In this document: piece after piece, positions 1-7,443 of the stretch | How positions within the stretch are numbered: the first letter of the stretch is position 1 | Layout: each line of letters opens with the position of its first letter | Source: JACZSB01 sp965372015 | GTDB lineage: Bacteria; Fidelibacterota; Marinisomatia; SCGC-AAA003-L08; TS1B11 | Direction of reading: 5' to 3' | Assembly (NCBI GenBank): GCA_965372015.1 | Contig: CBDVAP010000055.1 | Location: 1-16,615 of the forward strand | DNA length: 16,615 nt | Program-made: the position numbers and the translations under genes | The notes under the pieces: model-generated | Seen by the model: only the letters and a program-made list of their open reading frames with translations | What the model was told of the DNA's origin: nothing | Databases searched by the model: none

Positions 1-2487
1 GATGGTCCCATGGAGATGGAGGGAACAACTGATGCCAGCGGGTACTATCGCATCACGGTGCCCTTTTTAGAGTTTCGGGTAGAAGTAGACAGATGGGACG
101 TGAGTGATCATGGCTATTTGGTGCCTCGTCATAGGGATGATTGGGTACATGTATTCGATAACGACAGTGCCGAGGTCAACTTCGAAACCTATGACACTGA
201 TGCCGCCATTGAGGGGCAGGTCCTGTGGTCCGACGGTTCCCCGGCGGTGGACATCAATGTTTGGGGAGATGTCCCCGGGTTTTATTCCGATGCCTGGACG
301 GATGGCGACGGGTTTTATTCCCTGCCGGTCAGCACTTACCTTGACTCGTTCGAAGTGGTAGACCCCTGGGATGAAACCAATACCTGGACCAACATCGGGT
401 ACTGGGTTGGAGTCTGGGAGCCTGAGACGGTGTCACAGCCTGACGGTCTAAATGCCCGGGCCGGTGACGTGGATATGGACTTCACGCTCTATGGCGCCGA
501 CGCAACCATGACCGGTGTTATCTATGACCACCTCATGACCCCGGTACCCCACGCCGGCCTATGGGCCTATGTGGAAGGTGACAGCGCTTGGGAGCAGTTA
601 TTTTCAACCGGTACTCGGGCTAGGGACGACGGCACATACGAACTAAAGCTGATTGGTGGCTTCGAATGGATCGTAATGGTCTTTCCTGCAGAGTGGGGCC
701 CCCCGGCTGCTGTCGATACCTTCAACGTGTTCGCCGGACAGAACATCGTACACGATTTCCATCTGCAGGAGAGGAGAACCCACGTTGCGGTGGAAGGAAT
801 GGTCTTCAACTTCGACGGCATCGGCATTCCCAATGCCACTGTGGAAATCCGCCAGACGGAGGACGGTGATTACTATAGCGCGGTGAATACCGATGGGGAA
901 GGCTATTTTCGAATCGAGGGCGTACCCACGTTCTCGAGATACGAAGTGGCCGCCTTCACGCCGGATGGCGAGTCCCAGTTCTACCACGTGTGGGTAGATG
1001 ATTGGGACCTCTGGCTGGAATTCTGGATGGGCGGCTTCAACCGGTTGAGCGTTTCCGGTACGGTGTTCAATCCTGAGGGCGAACCTCTGATGAACGCTTT
1101 CGTCTTTGCCTTCGATGGAATCAGCGATGATCCCATCGATGTCCGGCTTACTGACGAAGGCGGCTACTATGATTTCTTCGTGGAACCGGGGACGTACGAG
1201 TTCCGGGCCGGATACCCCGGCTTCCTGGTGAGTTCCACCGGATTCATTGCGGTGGATAGTTCCCTGACCCTCGACTTCCAGCTGGATTCGGCCGGAGCAG
1301 CTCTCACAGCCACCGGTTCGGGGCATGTGATCGACGAAGGGGGAGGTGCAATTCCTAATGTGTTTGCTCTGTTCATTTCAGACGCCTACATGGGACAGAC
1401 CTTCACCAATTTCAGCGGTGATTACATGCTCGACCTGGTACCCAGCTCGAACTACGTGGCGATCTACTATAAGGAAGGTTTCCACGACGCATATCGCGCT
1501 TGGGGGAATATCGTGGAGGGCACTAATCCGGGACTGAATGTAACCATGACTCCCGTGGACTATCTCATGCTCCATACGGCGAGAGACGTGCCTAATGACC
1601 ACGGCGAACAGATCTTCCTGGCCTGGCAGGTCCATCCCACCCTGGCGGGAAGACTAACCCGCTTCAATCTCTGGGAGATCGGCCGGGGAACGATAATAAA
1701 TCCCTATGATCCACCAGTAGGACAGTCGGCACGTTACGTAGGTACCGTGCCCGTGCATCCCGGCTGGACCGAATATAGCGCCGCGGTGACTACCCTCTAT
1801 GACGGTGTGGAGACCTGGTACATGGTTACGGCCCACGGCGGGGATACCTGGGACTTCTGGGATTCCAATCCCAACAGCGGGGTCTCGATCGACAACCTGC
1901 AACCTGCCCCCCCGCAGGGTGTGATCGCCGGAGGCGGCGATACAGAGGACCAGGTGGTCATCGGCTGGGATGGGGCCAACATCGAGCCGATCCAGTACTA
2001 CACCATTTACCGGTCAGTGGATGGTGGTGCTATCGAGCAGCACACCTATTCCGCCGAGCCGGGATATGTGGATAATCTGACTGCCCCCGGAACCTACGAG
2101 TACGTTATCACGGCCACCGACTACGGCGATAACGAGTCTGCCAGGTCGGCAGCAGTGTCCTACACATTTACGCCATTGTCGATTGTGGACGGGATGGGTA
2201 TCCCGGATGAGTTCGCTCTGAGGGCCAACTATCCCAACCCGTTCAACCCCAGCACGACCATTGCCTACCAGATGCCGGAGGCCGGCCGGGTGAGCCTGGA
2301 GGTCTATGACCTGACAGGCAACGTGGTCAGCACGCTGGTCAGTGAGAGCCAGCCGGCCGGCTACTACCAGACGGTCTGGAACGGCCGGGATCAGAGGGGT
2401 GTGCCGGTGGCCACCGGTGTCTACTTCTACCGGCTCCAAGCCGGCGCCGAGTTTGTCAAAACTCACAAGATGGTGTTAATGAAGTAG
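1..2487 (+). CDS. Secreted multidomain protein with carboxypeptidase-regulatory-like repeats, FN3-like domain and FlgD/T9SS-type C-terminal tail (5' partial)
   Basis: The frame is open from base 1, and the first residues already sit inside a repeat, so the true start and any signal peptide lie upstream. Counting from the first ATG (base 10) there are 825 residues. At least five carboxypeptidase-regulatory-like beta-sandwich repeats lie at about 62-125, 162-250, 257-340, 346-424 and 432-515, each with a G.V.....P...A/V pattern and a (D/E)G.Y.(L/F) strand. A region opening with DVPND (526-530) follows, as in many FCB surface proteins, then an FN3-like domain (631-722). The last ~90 residues (737-825) carry YPNPFNPSTTI, VYDLTGNVV, WNGRDQRG.PV..GVYFYRL and a Lys-ending tail, typical of FlgD-like/type IX secretion sorting domains. 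I infer export across the outer membrane and cell-surface attachment or release. Ligand and function are unknown. A terminator follows directly, so this looks like the last gene of its transcript. Confidence 0.88.
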   Translation, partial: DGPMEMEGTTDASGYYRITVPFLEFRVEVDRWDVSDHGYLVPRHRDDWVHVFDNDSAEVNFETYDTDAAIEGQVLWSDGSPAVDINVWGDVPGFYSDAWTDGDGFYSLPVSTYLDSFEVVDPWDETNTWTNIGYWVGVWEPETVSQPDGLNARAGDVDMDFTLYGADATMTGVIYDHLMTPVPHAGLWAYVEGDSAWEQLFSTGTRARDDGTYELKLIGGFEWIVMVFPAEWGPPAAVDTFNVFAGQNIVHDFHLQERRTHVAVEGMVFNFDGIGIPNATVEIRQTEDGDYYSAVNTDGEGYFRIEGVPTFSRYEVAAFTPDGESQFYHVWVDDWDLWLEFWMGGFNRLSVSGTVFNPEGEPLMNAFVFAFDGISDDPIDVRLTDEGGYYDFFVEPGTYEFRAGYPGFLVSSTGFIAVDSSLTLDFQLDSAGAALTATGSGHVIDEGGGAIPNVFALFISDAYMGQTFTNFSGDYMLDLVPSSNYVAIYYKEGFHDAYRAWGNIVEGTNPGLNVTMTPVDYLMLHTARDVPNDHGEQIFLAWQVHPTLAGRLTRFNLWEIGRGTIINPYDPPVGQSARYVGTVPVHPGWTEYSAAVTTLYDGVETWYMVTAHGGDTWDFWDSNPNSGVSIDNLQPAPPQGVIAGGGDTEDQVVIGWDGANIEPIQYYTIYRSVDGGAIEQHTYSAEPGYVDNLTAPGTYEYVITATDYGDNESARSAAVSYTFTPLSIVDGMGIPDEFALRANYPNPFNPSTTIAYQMPEAGRVSLEVYDLTGNVVSTLVSESQPAGYYQTVWNGRDQRGVPVATGVYFYRLQAGAEFVKTHKMVLMK

Positions 2488-2513
2488 CACTGCGCAGGCC
2501 AATGGCCGAATAT

Positions 2514-2560
2514 AAAGCCCCGTCCGGTCCCGAAGCTTCGGGATTGGGCGGGGTTTTTCT
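2514..2560 (+). terminator. Rho-independent terminator, probably bidirectional
   Basis: The outer stem CCCCGTCC/GGGCGGGG (one G-T pair) encloses an inner TCCCG/CGGGA stem with an AAGCTT loop, followed by TTTTTCT. It starts 26 bases after the stop of the secreted-protein gene. On the minus strand the same hairpin is followed by a weaker T-rich stretch (CTTTATATT), so it may also end the transcript that finishes with ispE. The two genes converge here. Confidence 0.88.
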
Positions 2561-2648
2561 TTGGCTGAACCTGGTTGACTTGACAATTGCCCTCTGCTGT
2601 TCATGGGCAAGATCGTGCAGCCGCTGTGGGAGGAAGGGTAGCGACCGG

Positions 2649-3500
2649 CTAGTTACCGGGGGCCATCCGGCAGGTGACAGTCAGGTTTGGCGCGAATATT
2701 TCTGTTATTCTTTTGTCCAACTGCTGTTCTTCAAACAACCCATACACCGCGCTCCCGCTCCCCGACAGCCCGGCGTACACCGCCCCCGCTTCCAGCAATC
2801 GCCCTTTTATCTCCGCCAGATCCCCGTGGTGTGGAAAAACCAGCTCCTCAAAGTCGTTGCCAAAGGTCTCCCAGGGAATAGGGTCCTGCATGATGAGCCG
2901 ATCGAAACCCGGTGCTGGTGGGAACGACTGCCGCCCGGCAAACTGCCCGTAGGCCCAGGCGGTATCCACACTGAAGGGGGGCAGCACCAGCAGGATGGTA
3001 TGCGCTATGTGCGTCGCCAGCGGAGTTAGCGTTTCGCCGATGCCCTCACCGAGCTGCAATCCGCCGCGGATAAAGAAGGGCACGTCGGCCCCCAGCTGGA
3101 CGGCCAGTTCCTCCAGCTCATCGAGGGTGAGACCCAATTGCCAGAGCTCATTCAACCCCTTGAGCACCGCCGCCGCGTCGCTGGAGCCGCCTCCCAAGCC
3201 GGCACCGGGCGGGACCTGTTTATGCAACCCAATGTGGACGCCCGTTTGCTTACTAGTGGTCTTAAGCAGCAGGTGGGCAGCCCGCAAGCAGAGGTTTTCC
3301 TCCCCGCTAGGCACCCCGCTGGCTTGGGGTCCGGTCACTTCCAGTGTGAGCTCTAGGCTGGGCTGTAAAGTGAGAGTAATCTCATCGCCAAAGCCAATTT
3401 CCTGGAACAGGGTATGCAGTAGGTGGTAGCCGTCTTTCCGGCGGCCCACGATGCGCAGTCCCAGGTTGATCTTGGCGTTGGCCCGCAGTTGGAGGGACAT
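2649..3500 (-). CDS. ispE: 4-diphosphocytidyl-2-C-methyl-D-erythritol kinase (IspE)
   Basis: GHMP-family kinase that phosphorylates the 2-hydroxyl of CDP-methylerythritol with ATP in the MEP isoprenoid pathway, in the cytosol. The protein opens with RANAKINLGL, placing the substrate-binding Lys at residue 10. The Gly-rich ATP loop PPGAGLGGGSSDAA is at 97-110, and LGADVPFF carries the catalytic Asp at 139. Both residues correspond to the K10/D141 pair of E. coli IspE. I chose the ATG at 3500, giving 283 aa, the same length as the E. coli enzyme. A longer reading from 3545 would add 15 Pro/Gly-rich residues and overlap gltX. The start lies 8 bases after the gltX stop, with no clear Shine-Dalgarno, so translational coupling is likely. 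It is the last gene of the minus-strand cluster, before the shared terminator. Confidence 0.95.
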   Translation of the reverse strand: MSLQLRANAKINLGLRIVGRRKDGYHLLHTLFQEIGFGDEITLTLQPSLELTLEVTGPQASGVPSGEENLCLRAAHLLLKTTSKQTGVHIGLHKQVPPGAGLGGGSSDAAAVLKGLNELWQLGLTLDELEELAVQLGADVPFFIRGGLQLGEGIGETLTPLATHIAHTILLVLPPFSVDTAWAYGQFAGRQSFPPAPGFDRLIMQDPIPWETFGNDFEELVFPHHGDLAEIKGRLLEAGAVYAGLSGSGSAVYGLFEEQQLDKRITEIFAPNLTVTCRMAPGN

Positions 3501-3508
3501 GCGGCCGT

Positions 3509-4921
3509 TTACCGGTCCAGGGCGGCCCGCACCCGGTCGCGGCATTTTTCCAGGCCGAATTCATTCACGATGGTCACGATATCGGGGCCCGTTACCCGCC
3601 CGGTAATGGCCGCCCGGATGGGATGCCACAGTTCCCGGCCTTTTAAGGAGAACTCGGCACCAATACCTTTCACCGTGTCCAGGAACCACTGCCCGGATAA
3701 CTGCTCCGCCGAATCAAGGTTAGTCAGGAGAGTGGAAAGGATGCCCCGGGACAGGGCGTCGGAAAGGGCGGCTTTGGCGGCCTCATCATATACCACCGGG
3801 TCCTGGAAGAAGAAGGCCAGCAACTCCCGAGCGTCAGCCAATAAGTTGACCTTGGTCTGGATGGCAGCCGCCATGGTAGCGGTGACATCCCAGTCGGAAT
3901 CCAGGTGGGGCGCGATGGCGGCGCGAAACTGTTCTGCGGGCAGGGCGCGGATATGTTGGCCGTTGATCCAGTCCAGTTTCTCGGTGTCAAAGATAGCCCC
4001 GCCCTTTTGCACCCGGCCGATCTCGAAGGCCTCGATCAGCTCCGCCATTGTGAAAACCTCTCGATTGCCTTGTTCGTGCCAGCCCAGCAGGGCCACAAAA
4101 TTTACCATGGCTTCCGGCAGATAGCCCTGCTCCCGGTAGGCTTCCACGGCCACATGGCCCTGGCGTTTGGAGAGCTTGGAGCGGTCGGGATTGAGCAGCA
4201 GGGGCAAATGTGCAAACGTGGGCGGCTCCCAACCAAAGCACTGGTAAAGATACAGGTGCTTGGGCATACTGGGCAGCCACTCCTCGCCCCGAATCACGTG
4301 GCTGATCTCCATCAGGTGGTCGTCCACCACATTAGCCAGGTGGTAAGTGGGGAATCCATCGCCTTTGATGAGCACCTGGTCGTCCACGATCTGCCAGTCG
4401 AAGGCCACCTTTTTGCGAATGATATCCTTAAAGGTGATGCGGCCCGATTCGGGTATGGCCAACCGGACTACGTGGGGCTCACCTGCCGCCCGGCGCTTGG
4501 CTTCGTCGTTAGGCAGGGAGCGGCAGTGGCGGTCGTAGCGCACGTTGATGCCCATTTTCTTTTGCCGCTCACGCAACTGCGCCAACCGCTCGGGGGTACA
4601 GAAGCAATAATAGGCCTGCCCGCCGGCCAGTAGCTGCTCAGCGTGCTGGTGATAAATCTCCAAACGCTCGGATTGCACGTAGGGACCGCAATTGCCGCCC
4701 AGACCGGGGCCTTCGTCGATTTTCAAGCCGGCCCAGGCCAGCATGTCCAACATACTCTCCACTGCGCCTGCTACTTGGCGGGATTGGTCGGTGTCCTCGA
4801 TGCGCAGGATGAAGACGCCACCGTGTTTGCGGGCGAACAGCCAATTATACAGGGCGGTGCGCAGGCCGCCCACGTGCAGGTAACCGGTGGGGCTGGGGGC
4901 GAAGCGGACGCGGACGGTCAT
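3509..4921 (-). CDS. gltX: Glutamate--tRNA ligase (GltX)
   Basis: Class I aminoacyl-tRNA synthetase that charges tRNA-Glu with glutamate; 470 aa, normal length. The HIGH-type signature appears as PSPTGYLHVGG (residues 9-19) and the KMSKS-type loop as KLSKRQG (249-255). RIEDTD follows the first helix, as usual. A zinc site like that of E. coli GluRS is visible: C106-x-C108, Y129 and C133, with the same 27-residue spacing from the first to the last Cys. Whether it also charges tRNA-Gln (non-discriminating, with GatCAB) cannot be decided from the window. It follows ispF, separated by a 167-base AT-rich gap that holds a gene remnant, and runs into ispE with an 8-base gap. The AT-rich gap could hold its own promoter, but I see no convincing -35/-10 pair. 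Confidence 0.97.
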   Translation of the reverse strand: MTVRVRFAPSPTGYLHVGGLRTALYNWLFARKHGGVFILRIEDTDQSRQVAGAVESMLDMLAWAGLKIDEGPGLGGNCGPYVQSERLEIYHQHAEQLLAGGQAYYCFCTPERLAQLRERQKKMGINVRYDRHCRSLPNDEAKRRAAGEPHVVRLAIPESGRITFKDIIRKKVAFDWQIVDDQVLIKGDGFPTYHLANVVDDHLMEISHVIRGEEWLPSMPKHLYLYQCFGWEPPTFAHLPLLLNPDRSKLSKRQGHVAVEAYREQGYLPEAMVNFVALLGWHEQGNREVFTMAELIEAFEIGRVQKGGAIFDTEKLDWINGQHIRALPAEQFRAAIAPHLDSDWDVTATMAAAIQTKVNLLADARELLAFFFQDPVVYDEAAKAALSDALSRGILSTLLTNLDSAEQLSGQWFLDTVKGIGAEFSLKGRELWHPIRAAITGRVTGPDIVTIVNEFGLEKCRDRVRAALDR

Positions 4922-4987
4922 ATCTCGGGAAATAAATGTAAATTGAAAATATTAAAATGCAAAATCAAAACCTTTTTACTGTGACAA

Positions 4988-5080
4988 TCAATTAATCCTG
5001 TTTAGCCGAGGAATCAGCTTGATAATCCCCGCGGCAAAATTCAGCATCCGCTCCGAGATGTCGTTTCTGTCCTCCTTCAT
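4988..5080 (-). pseudogene. Remnant of a four-helix-bundle (23S rRNA IVP-type) protein gene
   Basis: Thirty codons from ATG (5080) to TGA (4988-4990) read MKEDRNDISERML-NFAAGIIKL-IPRLNRIN. The pattern (N/D)(D)(I/L)(S/A)ER(M/L)LNFA..IIKL..RLN is the usual N-terminus of the four-helix-bundle family related to 23S rRNA intervening-sequence proteins, which normally run about 115-130 aa. Only the first helix is present. After the stop the sequence becomes AT-rich and shows no continuation in any frame. The ATG lies 8 bases after the ispF stop. An ATG four codons inside another frame (MDEMKNE) begins at the ispF stop but does not give the family pattern. I infer an old insertion between ispF and gltX that has since been truncated. 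Expression as a 30-aa peptide is possible but unsupported. Confidence 0.6.
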
Positions 5081-5088
5081 TTTTCATT

Positions 5089-5571
5089 TCATCCATTAGA
5101 TTGGCTTATGGTCGCTACCGCCATTGCCGCGATTCCCTCCCCCCGTCCGGTGAAGCCCAGGTGGTCGGTGGTGGTGGCCTTGATGCTCACCTGTGACGCT
5201 TCCACCTCCAGGTCCGCCGCCAGCAGCTTGATCATCTCCGGGATATGGGGCGTCAGGGCCGGCTCCTGCAGGATGACGGTGCAGTCCACATTGTTCAGGG
5301 TGGCGCCGGCCTGCTCAAGGATGCTGTGGGCCTCCCGGAGGAACAGGCGGCTGTCGGCGCCTTGCCAGCGAGGGTCGCTGGAGGGGAAGTGGCTGCCGAT
5401 GTCCCCGGCGCCCACCGCCCCCAGTAGAGCATCCACGATGGCGTGGATCACTACGTCACCGTCACTGTGGCCGGCAATCGATTGGTGGAAGGGCACCTTG
5501 ACGCCCCCCAAAACCATACCGTCGCCGGCAGTGAAGGCGTGGACGTCGGCCCCGATGCCGCATCTAAGCAT
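5089..5571 (-). CDS. ispF: 2-C-methyl-D-erythritol 2,4-cyclodiphosphate synthase (IspF)
   Basis: Converts CDP-methylerythritol 2-phosphate to methylerythritol cyclodiphosphate with release of CMP, the step after IspE in the MEP pathway; a homotrimer with a metal in each active site. The 160-aa protein has the family's normal length. The metal ligands are visible as D9 and H11 (GADVH) and H43 in the HSDGDVVIHAIVDALLGA signature (35-52). SIKATTTD.LGFTGRGEGIAA near the C-terminus is the conserved CTP/CMP-binding end. The ATG overlaps the 3' end of ispD by 8 bases (ATGCTTAG), so translational coupling is expected. ispD and ispF are fused in some bacteria but are separate, overlapping genes here. 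Confidence 0.97.
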   Translation of the reverse strand: MLRCGIGADVHAFTAGDGMVLGGVKVPFHQSIAGHSDGDVVIHAIVDALLGAVGAGDIGSHFPSSDPRWQGADSRLFLREAHSILEQAGATLNNVDCTVILQEPALTPHIPEMIKLLAADLEVEASQVSIKATTTDHLGFTGRGEGIAAMAVATISQSNG

Positions 5572-6283
5572 GGGTCAACCGCCACTCCAGGAATTCCCAA
5601 TCCTCCTGGCTGGTAATCTTCAAATTATGGGTAGACCCACGGACCACCGCCACCCGCCCGCCGATGGCCTCCACCAGGCGGCATTCGTCGGTGCCGGTCA
5701 GGCCGCTTTCCTCGGCACTGGCCAAAGCGCCCCTGAGCACCGAAACGCGAAAGGTCTGGGGTGTCTGAGCCTGCCAGGTCACCTTGCGTGCCAGCGTGCC
5801 TTTAACCACACCGCCCTGCTCGCCGGCCTCCAGATCAACCTCCTTCAATGTGTCCACCACCGGCACCGCCACAATAGCCCCATCGTAGGTGCGGCACAGC
5901 TCCGCCGTTTGGCTGATCCAGGCCGGGTCCAGGTTGGGGCGGGCGGCGTCGTGCACGGTGATCAGCTGGGCCGCTTCCGGTACTTCCAGCAGGGCATTAG
6001 CCACCGATTTTTGCCGGGTGGGTCCGCCGACGGTCACCAACATCTCCACTTCGGGAGGCAGGAAGTTCGAAATCATTTCGTGGGTGGAATCCAGGTTAGC
6101 CTCCGGGACCGCCACCACTAACCAGCGGACCTCCGGAGCGGCCAGCACCCGCTCCAATGTATGGACCAGCAGCGGCTTACCGGCTAATAGGCGAAACTGT
6201 TTCTTGGTATGGCCACCCAAACGGGTACCCTGCCCGGCAGCGGGGACAATAACGGCGACTGGTAATGGTTCTGAGGCGTTCAT
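5564..6283 (-). CDS. ispD: 2-C-methyl-D-erythritol 4-phosphate cytidylyltransferase (IspD)
   Basis: Transfers CMP from CTP to methylerythritol 4-phosphate, giving CDP-methylerythritol. The 239-aa protein has the family's usual length. The nucleotide-binding N-terminus reads VPAAGQGTRLGGHTKKQF, placing the catalytic Arg at 21 and Lys at 28, matching R20/K27 of E. coli IspD. ITVHDAARP (substrate-site Asp and Arg) and the late GTDECRLVEA segment are also conserved. Its last codons overlap the ispF start. It lies 93 bases after queA, and the gap shows no terminator, so it is probably transcribed with ruvB-queA. With ispF and ispE nearby, three consecutive MEP steps are encoded in one cluster. Confidence 0.96.
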   Translation of the reverse strand: MNASEPLPVAVIVPAAGQGTRLGGHTKKQFRLLAGKPLLVHTLERVLAAPEVRWLVVAVPEANLDSTHEMISNFLPPEVEMLVTVGGPTRQKSVANALLEVPEAAQLITVHDAARPNLDPAWISQTAELCRTYDGAIVAVPVVDTLKEVDLEAGEQGGVVKGTLARKVTWQAQTPQTFRVSVLRGALASAEESGLTGTDECRLVEAIGGRVAVVRGSTHNLKITSQEDWEFLEWRLTHA

Positions 6284-6376
6284 ATCGGTGGATAAGGATT
6301 CAGGGATTTACTTTTTGAGCGGTGGAATATAAGCACGCCAGCCGCCGTTTTGATCTTTCCGGCCGCGGTCCCGGGA

Positions 6377-7435
6377 CTACAGGATCAACATGGCATCCCC
6401 GTAACTATAGAAGCGGTACTCCTGGGCCACGGCCCGGCCGTAGCTTTCAAATATCAATTCCCGGCCTGCGAAAGCTGATACCAGCATCAGCAGGGTCGAC
6501 TTGGGGAGGTGAAAATTGGTGACCAGCCCGGCAACCACCTGAAAGTCATAGGGCGGGTAGATGAATTTCTCGGTCCAGCCGTTACCCGGTCGCACTTGTC
6601 CGGGACCGCTGGCCAACGTTTCCAGGGTACGGGTAACTGTCGTCCCCACTGCCACCACCCGCCGGCCCCGCCGAATCGTGTCATTGATCAGGGCGGCGGT
6701 CTCCGGGCCCAGGCGGTAATGCTCGGCGGCCATGCTGTGCCGGGAAAGGTCCTCGACCCGCACCGGCTGGAAGGTCCCCAGACCCACGTGTAATGTCAGG
6801 TAGGCGACCTGGATTCCGGTAGCCTTTAGCTCTGCCAGTAGCCGGTCGGTGAAGTGCAATCCTGCCGTGGGGGCCGCCACTGCTCCCCGCTGGCAGGCGA
6901 AGACGGTCTGGTAGGTTTCACGATCGGCCGGTTCCGGTTCCCGCCGGATGTAAGGCGGCAAGGGTGAGCGGCCGTATATATCGAGCAGATCGAAGATAGA
7001 CTTGTAATCGTGGTGGAACCGTACTACCCGCCCGCCCTCTGGCGTGGCAGTCTCCACCTGGCAGTAGGCCGCCGGACCGATCAGCAGCCTTTGACCCGGC
7101 CGGGACCGCCGGCCCGGTTTCACCAGCACCTCCCAGCGGTCAGGTTCCAGCTCCCTATGCAGCAACACCTCGACCGCGCCCCCGCCATTCTCGCGAGTAG
7201 TTATCAACCGGGCCGGGAATACCCGGGTGTCGTTCAGGATCAGGGCATCGCCGGGCTGCAGCAAGCCGGGCAGGTCGCTGAAGTCGTGGGTGGATAGGCC
7301 GCCGCTTGACCGCTCAACCAGCATCAATTTACACCGGTCCCGCTCAGCCGGCGGGTACTGGGCGATCAGCCGCTCGGGGATGGCTATATCGAACTGGGAC
7401 AGCCGCGGGGCACTTACCTGAGTAGGGGCTGCCAT
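6377..7435 (-). CDS. queA: S-adenosylmethionine:tRNA ribosyltransferase-isomerase (QueA)
   Basis: Transfers and isomerises the ribosyl group of SAM onto 7-aminomethyl-7-deazaguanine at tRNA position 34, making epoxyqueuosine during queuosine synthesis. At 352 aa it has normal length. Recognisable family segments include LSQFDIAIPERLIAQYPP at the start, ALILNDTRVFPARL, PLPPYIRR near the middle, GAVAAPTAGLHFT, LHVGLGTFQPV, VGTTVTRTLE and the C-terminal TNFHLPKSTLLMLVSAFAG. The ATG lies 8 bases after the ruvB stop without a clear Shine-Dalgarno. The extra ~10 residues before LSQFD suggest a slightly extended N-terminus or a start a few codons inside. The ruvB-queA pairing is found in many bacteria. 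Confidence 0.97.
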   Translation of the reverse strand: MAAPTQVSAPRLSQFDIAIPERLIAQYPPAERDRCKLMLVERSSGGLSTHDFSDLPGLLQPGDALILNDTRVFPARLITTRENGGGAVEVLLHRELEPDRWEVLVKPGRRSRPGQRLLIGPAAYCQVETATPEGGRVVRFHHDYKSIFDLLDIYGRSPLPPYIRREPEPADRETYQTVFACQRGAVAAPTAGLHFTDRLLAELKATGIQVAYLTLHVGLGTFQPVRVEDLSRHSMAAEHYRLGPETAALINDTIRRGRRVVAVGTTVTRTLETLASGPGQVRPGNGWTEKFIYPPYDFQVVAGLVTNFHLPKSTLLMLVSAFAGRELIFESYGRAVAQEYRFYSYGDAMLIL

Positions 7436-7443
7436 GCTGGCGG

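Noticed and set aside
643..1326. Long open frame on the minus strand inside the secreted-protein gene
   Set aside because: It is antisense to a clearly coding repeat protein, with no recognisable domain and no ribosome site.
4004..4020. A copy of the CCGGGTGCAAAAG string (as at 11441) inside gltX on the minus strand
   Set aside because: It encodes ordinary conserved GltX residues (RVQKG), and a 13-base match is expected by chance in a window of this size.
3905..4633. 242-codon open frame antisense to gltX
   Set aside because: Shadow of a GC-rich conserved gene; the translation resembles no protein family.
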